Source: CAYVXE01 sp964455375
GTDB lineage: Bacteria > Zhuqueibacterota > Zhuqueibacteria > Oceanimicrobiales > Oceanimicrobiaceae
Assembly (NCBI GenBank): GCA_964455375.1
Contig: CAYVXE010000007.1
Span: forward strand, 1-64,000
Direction: 5' to 3'
DNA length: 64,000 bases
In this document: piece by piece, positions 35,050-42,635 of the stretch
Layout of the letters: every line of letters starts with the position of its first letter
How positions within the stretch are numbered: position 1 is the stretch's first letter
Notes under the pieces: generated by a model
Told to the model about the DNA's origin: nothing
The model's database searches: none
The model's input: the letters and a program-made list of their open reading frames with translations, nothing else
Translations under genes and position numbers: made by a program

Positions 35050-36573
35050 TTAATCCTCCACAACGAATGCTTTCATAAACTCTTCACAAACAGAGGTTAA
35101 TTGTTTTTGCAAATCGTCATCAAATGCTTTTTTCTCGGCTATATCCTTTAAAACCTGAGGATAGTTCGATTCGACAAATTGATGAAATCCGGTTTCCAGT
35201 TTGGTTATTTTTTCAACAGGAACGCTGTCAAGAAAACCGTTTACTCCGAGGAAAAGGATTGCCACCTGTTTTTCAATGGTAAGCGGCACATACTGCCCTT
35301 GCTTGAGAATTTCAACCATGCGTTGTCCACGGGTAATTTGTGCCTGAGTTGTTTTATCCAAATCTGAGCCGAATTTTGCAAAAGCTTCAAGTTCCCGGTA
35401 CTGAGCAAGGTCCAAACGCAAACGACCGGCAACCTGTTTCATAGCTTTGATTTGCGCATTTCCACCGACACGGGAAACGGAAAGACCCACATTGATAGCA
35501 GGTCTCACCCCGGCGTAAAACAAATTCGATTCAAGATAAATCTGACCATCCGTAATTGAAATGACATTTGTTGGGATGTAAGCGGAAACATCACCAGCCT
35601 GTGTCTCAATAATCGGTAATGCCGTCAAGGAACCACCGCCGAGCTCATCGTTAAGCTTTGCTGCCCGTTCCAAAAGTCTTGAATGCAGGTAAAAAACATC
35701 ACCGGGATAGGCCTCTCTTCCCGGAGGACGTCTGAGCAGCAGAGACAATTGTCTGTAAGCCCATGCATGTTTAGATAAATCGTCATACACGGCCAGAGCA
35801 TGACGGCCACTGTCGCGAAAAAATTCTCCAATTGCTGCGCCGCTAAACGGAGCAATATATTGAAGCGGAGCAGGATCGCTGGCATTCGCGGCAACAACCA
35901 CCGTGTAATCCATAGCTCCCTCTTCTTCCAGGGTTGCAACGACTCTCGCGACACTAGACGCTTTTTGACCCACCGCAACATAAATGCAAAACACATCTGT
36001 ATTCTTCTGGTTGATAATCGTATCTACAACCACCGCCGTTTTACCGGTCTGTCGGTCACCGATGATTAACTCCCGTTGACCCCGGCCGATAGGAATCATC
36101 GCATCGATAGCCTTAATGCCGGTTTGTAACGGTTCTTTAACCGGCTGCCGCTGTACGACGCCAAGCGCTTTCCGCTCGATGATCTGAGTAGTGGTTGTTT
36201 TGATAGGCCCTTTTCCGTCGATGGGCTCACCCAGCGGATTGATAACCCGGCCAAGCACCTCATTGCCAACCGGTATCTGCATAATTCGACCGGTTCGTTG
36301 AGCAGAATCACCTTCCTTAATATGCCTATCCTCACCAAATAGAACACAGCCGACATTATCTTCTTCCAGATTCAATGCCATGCCGAACACACCCGCCGGG
36401 AACGCGACCAACTCTCCGGCCATAACTTTGTCCAGACCGTAAACTCTGGCAATACCGTCGCCAACCTGGATAACTTCACCTACTTCTTCGAGTTCAACCG
36501 AACTCTCAAAGCCTTCAATTTGTTTTTTAAGTATCGATGTTATTTCATCAGGACGTATTTCCATCCTCGTCAA
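35050..36573 (-). CDS. atpA: ATP synthase F1 alpha subunit
   Basis: The 507-aa subunit has GDRQTGKT (Walker A), the YVAVGQKASSVARVV strand and the PAINVGLSVSRVGGNAQ signature of alpha. It forms the non-catalytic positions of the F1 hexamer. The frame opens with TTG at 36573, but the ATG at 36564 (MEIRPDEITSIL) matches the usual start of alpha subunits and may be the real one. The gene abuts atpG. Confidence 0.96.
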   Translation of the reverse strand: MTRMEIRPDEITSILKKQIEGFESSVELEEVGEVIQVGDGIARVYGLDKVMAGELVAFPAGVFGMALNLEEDNVGCVLFGEDRHIKEGDSAQRTGRIMQIPVGNEVLGRVINPLGEPIDGKGPIKTTTTQIIERKALGVVQRQPVKEPLQTGIKAIDAMIPIGRGQRELIIGDRQTGKTAVVVDTIINQKNTDVFCIYVAVGQKASSVARVVATLEEEGAMDYTVVVAANASDPAPLQYIAPFSGAAIGEFFRDSGRHALAVYDDLSKHAWAYRQLSLLLRRPPGREAYPGDVFYLHSRLLERAAKLNDELGGGSLTALPIIETQAGDVSAYIPTNVISITDGQIYLESNLFYAGVRPAINVGLSVSRVGGNAQIKAMKQVAGRLRLDLAQYRELEAFAKFGSDLDKTTQAQITRGQRMVEILKQGQYVPLTIEKQVAILFLGVNGFLDSVPVEKITKLETGFHQFVESNYPQVLKDIAEKKAFDDDLQKQLTSVCEEFMKAFVVED

Positions 36574-36628
36574 GCGCCTCCTTCGTTAAGGAATATTTGT
36601 ATTCACAAAAACATAATAAACTTTATCT

Positions 36629-37186
36629 TCAAGCAATTTTGACATCAACCGTCTCTTTCAATTGTTGCTTAAGACGCATCAACTGACTGTGTAAACTACC
36701 ATCAAAGACTCGCCCTTCGACATTCACGATGATCCCCCCCAGAATATCGGGATTTACACTATTCTCAATATGTACGTCTGCATGAAAATAGTTGTCCAGA
36801 TACGTTTTCAGGTTGGTCAATGGCTTTTCATCTAAAGTGAAAGCCGTAATTGCCGTTGCATGAATCCGCTTTAGAAACCGGTCCACTAAACGTCTAAATT
36901 CATGTACAATAACTCCAAACAGATACTCCCGATTTTTTTTCAACAATAGCAGAATAAACCTGAAAAGATCGTCGGAAAATTTTTTACTCAAAAGCATTTC
37001 CGCAGTTTCAAACTTTTTCTTTCGATTAATATCCTGGGAATACCAAAATAATCGCAAATTTCCGTTACGTTCTATTGTTTGCTCAAAGGTCTCTAACTCC
37101 TGAAAAATACGTTCAAGGACTCCTTTTTCATTAGAAATTTCAAACAATGCTTTCGCATATCTTTTTGCTAAAACTGTTTCTTTCAA
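36629..37186 (-). CDS. atpH: ATP synthase F1 delta subunit
   Basis: The 185-aa protein has the N-terminal helical bundle of delta/OSCP (LAKRYAKALFEISNEKG). The C-terminal conserved segment VNPDILGGIIVNVEGRVFDG is followed by a SLHSQLMRLKQQL helix. It joins the peripheral stalk to F1. The start overlaps the atpF stop as ATGA. Confidence 0.94.
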   Translation of the reverse strand: MKETVLAKRYAKALFEISNEKGVLERIFQELETFEQTIERNGNLRLFWYSQDINRKKKFETAEMLLSKKFSDDLFRFILLLLKKNREYLFGVIVHEFRRLVDRFLKRIHATAITAFTLDEKPLTNLKTYLDNYFHADVHIENSVNPDILGGIIVNVEGRVFDGSLHSQLMRLKQQLKETVDVKIA

Positions 37187-37677
37187 TTAGCCTCCGCCAT
37201 CTTTCGAATAGATTCCTTGATGACATCCTGGTGATCCTTCGGAGAGAGAGATTTACCAATGATTTTCGACGCGATCATGATTGACAATTCAGCAGCGCTA
37301 TTTTTAATTTCCTCAACAGCTTTTTCTTTTTCAAGAGAAATTTCCTTTTTTGCACGTTCCAAAATATTTTCAGCTTCAGAATGTGTTTTTTTCAGAATTT
37401 CCTCTTTCGTGGTTTCAGCAGTTTTTTTACTTTTGCTCAACAACTCCTGTGCTTCATGTTTTGCGGATTCAATGATTTCTTTTTGTTTGACCATTGTCTC
37501 TTCGGATTCCCTTTGAGCAGCATCCGCTTTATCAAGCGCTTCTTTAATACGTTTTTCTCTTTCCGCCATTGTTTGCAATATCGGATTCCACGCCATTCGT
37601 CTCAAAACAAACAGTAGGAGAAGAAATGTTAGCGCGGTCCAAAAGATAGTACCTATTTCAGGACTGAGTAAGCTCAT
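37183..37677 (-). CDS. atpF: ATP synthase Fo b subunit
   Basis: The 164-aa protein has one N-terminal membrane helix (IFWTALTFLLLLFVLRRMAW) and a long charged coiled coil. This is the peripheral stalk b subunit. A single b gene is present, so the stalk is probably a b homodimer. It overlaps atpH by 4 bp and follows atpE by 14 bp. Confidence 0.94.
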   Translation of the reverse strand: MSLLSPEIGTIFWTALTFLLLLFVLRRMAWNPILQTMAEREKRIKEALDKADAAQRESEETMVKQKEIIESAKHEAQELLSKSKKTAETTKEEILKKTHSEAENILERAKKEISLEKEKAVEEIKNSAAELSIMIASKIIGKSLSPKDHQDVIKESIRKMAEAN

Positions 37678-37691
37678 GGTTTTTCACCTAA

Positions 37692-37919
37692 TTATTTTAC
37701 CGCTAACAAGAAACAAATAACCAACCCTAACAATGCAACACCTTCGATCATTGCGGCGGTAATAATCATGGCGCCACGAATATCTCCGGCAGCTTCAGGT
37801 TGTCTGGCAATGCCTTCCATGGCTGCGTTGGCACATTTACCTACACCAATTGCACCACCGATGACCGAAATTGCGGCACCAAAACCAGCAGCTAAAAATG
37901 CAAATGCTAAATCAGACAT
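37692..37919 (-). CDS. atpE: ATP synthase Fo c subunit
   Basis: The 75-aa hairpin protein has the loop motif ARQPEA and the ion-binding carboxylate in MIEGVALLGLV. The residues around the Glu lack the ESTG-type pattern of Na+-binding c rings, so proton coupling is more likely. It lies between atpB and atpF. Confidence 0.95.
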   Translation of the reverse strand: MSDLAFAFLAAGFGAAISVIGGAIGVGKCANAAMEGIARQPEAAGDIRGAMIITAAMIEGVALLGLVICFLLAVK

Positions 37920-37955
37920 GAATCCTCCTTATAACTCAGGTTAATGAATAATAAA

Positions 37956-38762
37956 TTAATGATCTTGATAAACAGCCATCCCGATGAAAACAGATGACAA
38001 TATTGTGAATATGTACGCTTGAATCAATGCAATTAATACTTCCAATAAACTGACAAACAACAAGCCCCCTGTGGCAATCCCGGCAACAGCAAAATTCTTA
38101 AATGTAAAAATAATCATGAGAAGGGCGAATATAACCACGTGTCCGGCCACCATATTTGCAAAAAGACGAATAGCCAGCGCTACATGTTTGGTCATTAAAC
38201 CGACGATTTCAACGGGGATCATGATGGGGAGTACAAATAGCGGCAAATTGGGGGGAATCAAACCTTTGCAGTATCCTACCAAACCATGATTTCTTACGCC
38301 GGCGATCTGAACCATTAAGAAGGTAAGAATCGCCAACGTTGCCGTTACGCTGATGTCTCCGGTAGCAGAAGCGCCACCCGGCACCAACCCTAAAAGATTA
38401 CTGAACAGCACGAAAAAGAAGGCCGTCAATAAATAAGGTGCGTAGATTCGGCTTTGCTTGCCCAAATAAGGCTGCATAACCTCTTCGTCGAGAATTTCGA
38501 TGATAAATTCAAAAAAATTGGCTAACCCGGATGGAATAAGTTTTGGTTTTCTAAAAATGGTACTGAATAATAAAATTGAAATCGAAGCGACGATCCACAT
38601 GAGCAACACATGTTTTGTGATCGAAAGGTCTACGCCCCAAAGCTGAATAGGAATAATAACGTGATCGGTAATATGATGCATGATAAATTCCGAACCCAAT
38701 CGTTCCGCTTTTTCACGTCCGACCCCTTCTTGTAGAAACACACTGCCAAGCATCGATATCAT
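37956..38762 (-). CDS. atpB: ATP synthase Fo a subunit
   Basis: The 268-aa membrane protein has the conserved helix with the essential Arg (HVALAIRLFANMVAGH) and the last helix with LLEVLIALIQAYIFTIL. It forms the proton half-channels facing the c ring. An alternative start at Met4 is possible. Its ATG is 3 bp after the stop of the subunit I-like gene. Confidence 0.94.
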   Translation of the reverse strand: MISMLGSVFLQEGVGREKAERLGSEFIMHHITDHVIIPIQLWGVDLSITKHVLLMWIVASISILLFSTIFRKPKLIPSGLANFFEFIIEILDEEVMQPYLGKQSRIYAPYLLTAFFFVLFSNLLGLVPGGASATGDISVTATLAILTFLMVQIAGVRNHGLVGYCKGLIPPNLPLFVLPIMIPVEIVGLMTKHVALAIRLFANMVAGHVVIFALLMIIFTFKNFAVAGIATGGLLFVSLLEVLIALIQAYIFTILSSVFIGMAVYQDH

Positions 38763-38765
38763 TTT

Positions 38766-39158
38766 TTATGAAACTGCCTTTCTGTTTAACAGCTCACTCT
38801 GAATAAATTTAATTTCAAATACCTGCAGCATCAAATAAAAACCAATTAACGAAATAATAAAAGCGATAAATGGAATATGAACAAATTTCCAGACAAAAAA
38901 AATGGCGCCCATAAGAACCAAAAAACGGATTCCCATACCACCTAAAACTACTTTGAAGAACGTTTTGTTGCTTTTATTAAATGCCCATTTCATAGAGAAA
39001 AACGCAAATAACATGTTCATTAAACTTATGAAATATCCGGAGACAACACCAGATATATACTTCACACCGCTAAAATAATAGACAAGCCCCACAGCCACTA
39101 AAAACAATAAAAATGTCCACCCCAATATCTGTAAAAACAGACGCAAATTTTCATTCAC
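38766..39158 (-). CDS. AtpI/subunit I-like membrane protein
   Basis: The 130-aa protein has four predicted membrane helices. Its position directly before atpB, and its size, match the poorly conserved ATP synthase subunit I proteins thought to help c-ring assembly or magnesium supply. Sequence similarity alone is weak, so the call rests mainly on context. It overlaps the atpZ-like gene by 8 bp. Confidence 0.75.
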   Translation of the reverse strand: MNENLRLFLQILGWTFLLFLVAVGLVYYFSGVKYISGVVSGYFISLMNMLFAFFSMKWAFNKSNKTFFKVVLGGMGIRFLVLMGAIFFVWKFVHIPFIAFIISLIGFYLMLQVFEIKFIQSELLNRKAVS

Positions 39159-39393
39159 TATCTTTGCTTTCTTTATCTAAAGGATAGACGCTTCTATATA
39201 ATGCAAGAAAACCTGATGTCACGCCCAGAATCAAACCGAGAATCAAAAACACTGGCTTCGTATTGATTTTCATATCCAGCCAATAACCACCGCCGGCACC
39301 GATAACAATGGAAAGTGCAAACCTTAAGCCTGAATCAACATAAGCCGTATACCCTGAATTGATCTTCTTTTGTTTCGGTCCGCTATATTTCAA
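39151..39393 (-). CDS. AtpZ/AtpI-type small membrane protein
   Basis: The 80-aa protein has two membrane helices (LRFALSIVIGAGGGYWLD and VFLILGLILGVTSGFLALYR) with the GxxxGxWLD pattern of AtpZ-type proteins. It is the first atp gene. Only 1 bp separates it from the bactofilin stop codon, which ties the ATP synthase genes to the upstream cell-shape genes. Confidence 0.82.
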   Translation of the reverse strand: MKYSGPKQKKINSGYTAYVDSGLRFALSIVIGAGGGYWLDMKINTKPVFLILGLILGVTSGFLALYRSVYPLDKESKDSE

Positions 39394-39394
39394 T

Positions 39395-39847
39395 TTATTT
39401 CACGTCTCTGACTTCTTCCCTGGAATCCCCCTTTTTGTCCAGAATACTTGAGATGCTCTTGGTGAAATCAGATTTTTTGTCGTTACCGCCAGCCGGCTGC
39501 ATTGAGCAATTGCCTTCAAACATCGCGCCTTCATCAATCACTAACTTGGAGGTCTTTAGCTCACCGCTAAATATGGAATTGGCCTCCAATACGACCTTAC
39601 CGGAAGCAATTAATTTGCCCTTCAGTTTACCACCCACAATTGCATTGCGCACCACAACCTCCCCATTGATACTACCATCCTTACCAATGACCAATGAGTC
39701 GCTGGTTTTAACGTTCCCTTTTACGCGTCCGTCCACACGTAAGGTACTCTGGACATTTAAGGTTCCCTCAAATGAAGAGCCCTTGCCGATTATGGTGTTT
39801 AAATTGCCGCTTTGATTAAAATCATCCATTGTCTTTTTCCCCAACAT
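39395..39847 (-). CDS. Bactofilin cytoskeletal protein
   Basis: The 150-aa protein is a bactofilin: a short N-terminal segment, a right-handed beta-helix core (NTIIGKGSSFEGTLN, LRVDGRVKGNV, GEVVVRNAIVGGKLKG) and a charged tail. Bactofilins polymerise without nucleotide and position cell-wall enzymes. A bactofilin next to an M23 peptidase is a recurrent pairing. The M23 gene is 23 bp upstream here, so the peptidase is the likely partner. GGGAGAG serves as SD. Confidence 0.93.
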   Translation of the reverse strand: MLGKKTMDDFNQSGNLNTIIGKGSSFEGTLNVQSTLRVDGRVKGNVKTSDSLVIGKDGSINGEVVVRNAIVGGKLKGKLIASGKVVLEANSIFSGELKTSKLVIDEGAMFEGNCSMQPAGGNDKKSDFTKSISSILDKKGDSREEVRDVK

Positions 39848-39870
39848 AGCGTCTCTCCCTGGCTATTCAG

Positions 39871-40767
39871 TTAATTAGTTGATACATTTTCATTTAAAGC
39901 CACAAGATAATCTTTGGGATTGACGGGATTTCCATCTTTCCATATCTCAAAATGCAAATGAGGTCCGGTACTTCTCCCGGTATTTCCCAGAAGTGCAATG
40001 GGCTCACCTTTTTTTACAAAACTCTTTTCCGGCTTTAACAGTCTCTGATTGTGACCATAATAAGACAACATACCATCACCATGATCGATAATAATTAAAT
40101 TACCCAGATCATACGTCCAACTCGCAAATATAATTGTGCCTGAACCTGCAGCTCGAATAACCGAACCCGTTTTTGCAACAATATCAATTCCTGTATGGTT
40201 TTTTGCACCAAACCAGCCGTTTTTATAATACCCCTGTGTTAAAAAACCCTGAACAGGTAGAAGAGTAGGTACATTGTCCCTATATTGATGAATTTTACTC
40301 TTTCGCGGCGACAGAAAGTATCTTTTCGTATTCTCCAAAAAAGCATGATTGGCAATGCTCAATCCTGTTTTAACGGCAGGCACAATATTATCGAACAGTT
40401 TCGGCTTCTTCTCTCTCACGTTATCACCAGAAGCGAGGTCAATGCCCGGTTCCACCCCGAGAAGGCTTTTTACTTTCTCATACTCCTTCTCTAACGCATA
40501 AAATTTATCTGAAAGAACAATCACACGTTTATTGTCCTCTTGCAGGTGTTTGTTGTAGGTAATCAAGTTTTTATTCGTAGCAGATAATTTTATATATTTG
40601 GCATAAAAGATACCACCCACAATGATATGTATCAACAACAGAACACCAAGCACATAAAGCACTTTAACCAGACTTTTCCTTATTCGAAAACTATAAGGCT
40701 CGGCGTTATCCTCAGGTACGATAAGTACGGATATCTTAGGAGCTCGCCGCTTTATGTTTGCTGTCAT
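39871..40767 (-). CDS. M23 family metallopeptidase (cell-wall endopeptidase)
   Basis: The 298-aa protein has an N-terminal membrane anchor (about residues 34-53), a coiled coil (about 60-95) and a C-terminal LytM domain. The zinc ligands are visible in NHTGIDIV (HxxxD) and in GPHLHFEIW (HxH). It should cleave peptidoglycan cross-links in the periplasm, probably localised by the downstream bactofilin. Confidence 0.92.
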   Translation of the reverse strand: MTANIKRRAPKISVLIVPEDNAEPYSFRIRKSLVKVLYVLGVLLLIHIIVGGIFYAKYIKLSATNKNLITYNKHLQEDNKRVIVLSDKFYALEKEYEKVKSLLGVEPGIDLASGDNVREKKPKLFDNIVPAVKTGLSIANHAFLENTKRYFLSPRKSKIHQYRDNVPTLLPVQGFLTQGYYKNGWFGAKNHTGIDIVAKTGSVIRAAGSGTIIFASWTYDLGNLIIIDHGDGMLSYYGHNQRLLKPEKSFVKKGEPIALLGNTGRSTGPHLHFEIWKDGNPVNPKDYLVALNENVSTN

Positions 40768-40809
40768 GGCTAATACACTTTACATCATCGCATCAAATAA
40801 ACAGACCCA

Positions 40810-40837
40810 CAATTTAATAAGTTTTTATCTAAAATCA
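40810..40837 (-). promoter_or_regulatory. Candidate promoter before the M23-bactofilin-atp genes
   Basis: On the minus strand TTGATT (40837-40832) and TAAATT (40815-40810) are 16 bp apart in the 93-bp AT-rich gap between parB and the M23 gene. It could give the ATP synthase unit a promoter separate from that of parAB. Confidence 0.3.
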
Positions 40838-40860
40838 AGATTTTTTTAGTTAAAAAAAAT

Positions 40861-41724
40861 TTACTTTTCAATCAACTCTAAAATGCGCTCTATATCTGTA
40901 TCCGAATAATATTCTATTTCAATTTTACCGCTTGAACCATCTTTGTTAACATGGATTTTAACTTGTGTTCCCAGCAAGCTTCGAAATTTGTTTTCGGTTT
41001 CCTTAATATAAGGGTCAACATTGGTCGGCTCATTTGGAAGGGACTTTTTCGGACTGGCTTTTGCTGATTTAACCAGATTTTCCACCTGCCGTACAGAAAG
41101 TTGCTTATGTATAATTTTTTTCCACAATTGAATTTGTTCATTCTTCTCAGCCAAAGACAACAATGCCCTGGCGTGCCCCGCACCCAACTCACCCTTTGAA
41201 ACGCTTTGCTGAATAACCTCCGGAAGTTTCAGTATTCGCAAAGCATTGGTGATGGTTGAACGCTCTTTCCCGACTTTCTGCGCCACATCATCCTGTGTCA
41301 ACTTGCATTTTTCCAATAGTGCCTGATAGCCCTTAGCTTCATCAATCGGATTCAAGTTTTCCCGTTGAATATTTTCAATCAACGAAAGTTCCATCATTTC
41401 CCGGTCACTGGAAACTTCCATGACGAATGCCGGAACGTTATCCAACCCCAATTGCTGCACCGCGCGCAATCGTCTTTCACCGGCGATTAACTCGTAACCA
41501 TTATCAGATATTCTGACAGTGATAGGCTGAATAATACCATTTTCGGCAATGGATTGTTTTAATTCTTCTAAAGTGATGGGATCGAATGTTTCGCGGGGCT
41601 GGAATGGATTGGGTCGCACTTTTGAAACCGGAACCTCTTTAAGCCGGTCGGATTGAGATTGTTGTTCGTCATCGATATCAGGGATAAGAGCACCCAACCC
41701 TTTTCCCAACCTTCTAACGGCCAT
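40861..41724 (-). CDS. parB: Chromosome-partitioning protein ParB
   Basis: The 287-aa protein starts with the RRLGKGLGALIPD motif of chromosomal ParB, which contacts ParA. It has the CTP-binding signature GERRLRA and ENIQREN, a helix-turn-helix region (TQDDVAQKVGKERSTITNAL) and a C-terminal dimerisation domain. It loads on parS sites near the origin. It overlaps parA by 11 bp. No convincing parS site is seen in this window. Confidence 0.95.
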   Translation of the reverse strand: MAVRRLGKGLGALIPDIDDEQQSQSDRLKEVPVSKVRPNPFQPRETFDPITLEELKQSIAENGIIQPITVRISDNGYELIAGERRLRAVQQLGLDNVPAFVMEVSSDREMMELSLIENIQRENLNPIDEAKGYQALLEKCKLTQDDVAQKVGKERSTITNALRILKLPEVIQQSVSKGELGAGHARALLSLAEKNEQIQLWKKIIHKQLSVRQVENLVKSAKASPKKSLPNEPTNVDPYIKETENKFRSLLGTQVKIHVNKDGSSGKIEIEYYSDTDIERILELIEK

Positions 41725-42478
41725 TATTTAAAATTTCCTCAGCTAAGTTCATATAATTTTCGCTACCTTTAGAAATGGCATCATAAAGAATGATCGGTTT
41801 ACCGTGGCTGGGCGCCTCACTCAGACGGACATTCCGGTCAATAATGGTGGTAAAAACCTTATTGTCAAAATATCGCTTTACGTCCTCTGCAACCTGGCGA
41901 GACAAATTCAACCGACTGTCAAACATGGTCAATAAGACACCTTCGATTGCCAAATCTGGGTTCAGATGTTTTTGCACCAGCCGAATCGTATTCAACAACT
42001 GCCCCAAACCCTCCAAAGCGTAATATTCACACTGGATGGGAATGAGCACCGAGTCAGCCGCTGTTAACGCATTTATCGTGAGCAAACCGAGCGAGGGGGG
42101 GCAATCCACGAAAACATATCTATACTCCTTTTTTAGCTGCTTTAAGGCCTTGCTAAGTTTATTTTCTCTTGAAATGGTGTTAACCAATTCCACTTCGGCG
42201 CCAGCCAACCTGACATTGGAAGGAATCAGATCGAGATATTTCAGATTTGTGCTGATTATCGCCTTTTGCAGATCGAGATTTTCAATAATGATTTCATAAA
42301 TGCTTTTTTCTACTTTTTTCGAATTCACACCGAGACCGCTTGTGGAATTGGCCTGGGGGTCTAAATCGATTAGTAACGTCGAATGCTCTGCGACCGCAAG
42401 GCAAGCTGCCAAATTGACCGCGGTTGTTGTTTTACCGACACCGCCCTTTTGGTTGGCTATGGCTATAATTTTCGTCAT
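41714..42478 (-). CDS. parA: Chromosome-partitioning ATPase ParA (Soj)
   Basis: The 254-aa protein has the deviant Walker A motif NQKGGVGKTTTAVNLA with the signature Lys, the LLIDLDPQANSTSGLG strand and VDCPPSLGLLT. The length is that of chromosomal Soj-type ParA without an N-terminal DNA-binding domain. GGAAGAG precedes the ATG. parB follows by overlap. Confidence 0.96.
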   Translation of the reverse strand: MTKIIAIANQKGGVGKTTTAVNLAACLAVAEHSTLLIDLDPQANSTSGLGVNSKKVEKSIYEIIIENLDLQKAIISTNLKYLDLIPSNVRLAGAEVELVNTISRENKLSKALKQLKKEYRYVFVDCPPSLGLLTINALTAADSVLIPIQCEYYALEGLGQLLNTIRLVQKHLNPDLAIEGVLLTMFDSRLNLSRQVAEDVKRYFDNKVFTTIIDRNVRLSEAPSHGKPIILYDAISKGSENYMNLAEEILNNGR

Positions 42479-42512
42479 TCACTCTTCCGATAAATTCAGT
42501 TAAAACATATCG

Positions 42513-42541
42513 AATATAATCCATAAACTTTATAAAAGCAA
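42513..42541 (-). promoter_or_regulatory. Candidate promoter of the parAB unit
   Basis: On the minus strand TTGCTT (42541-42536) and TATATT (42518-42513) are 17 bp apart, about 35 bp before the parA ATG, in the 157-bp gap after the lptD-like gene. Confidence 0.4.
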
Positions 42542-42635
42542 GTTAAAAGATCGACAGATTTGACCTCCAAAAACCGTACTTAAAACAAGATTTTTTCACG
42601 ATTTTTAACAGCAATAAAGTGGGTGAATTTTTTCT

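Noticed and set aside
39390..39410. Possible parS site (TTTCACGT near the atpZ start)
   Set aside because: Only the left half resembles the consensus TGTTTCACGTGAAACA; the right half does not match.
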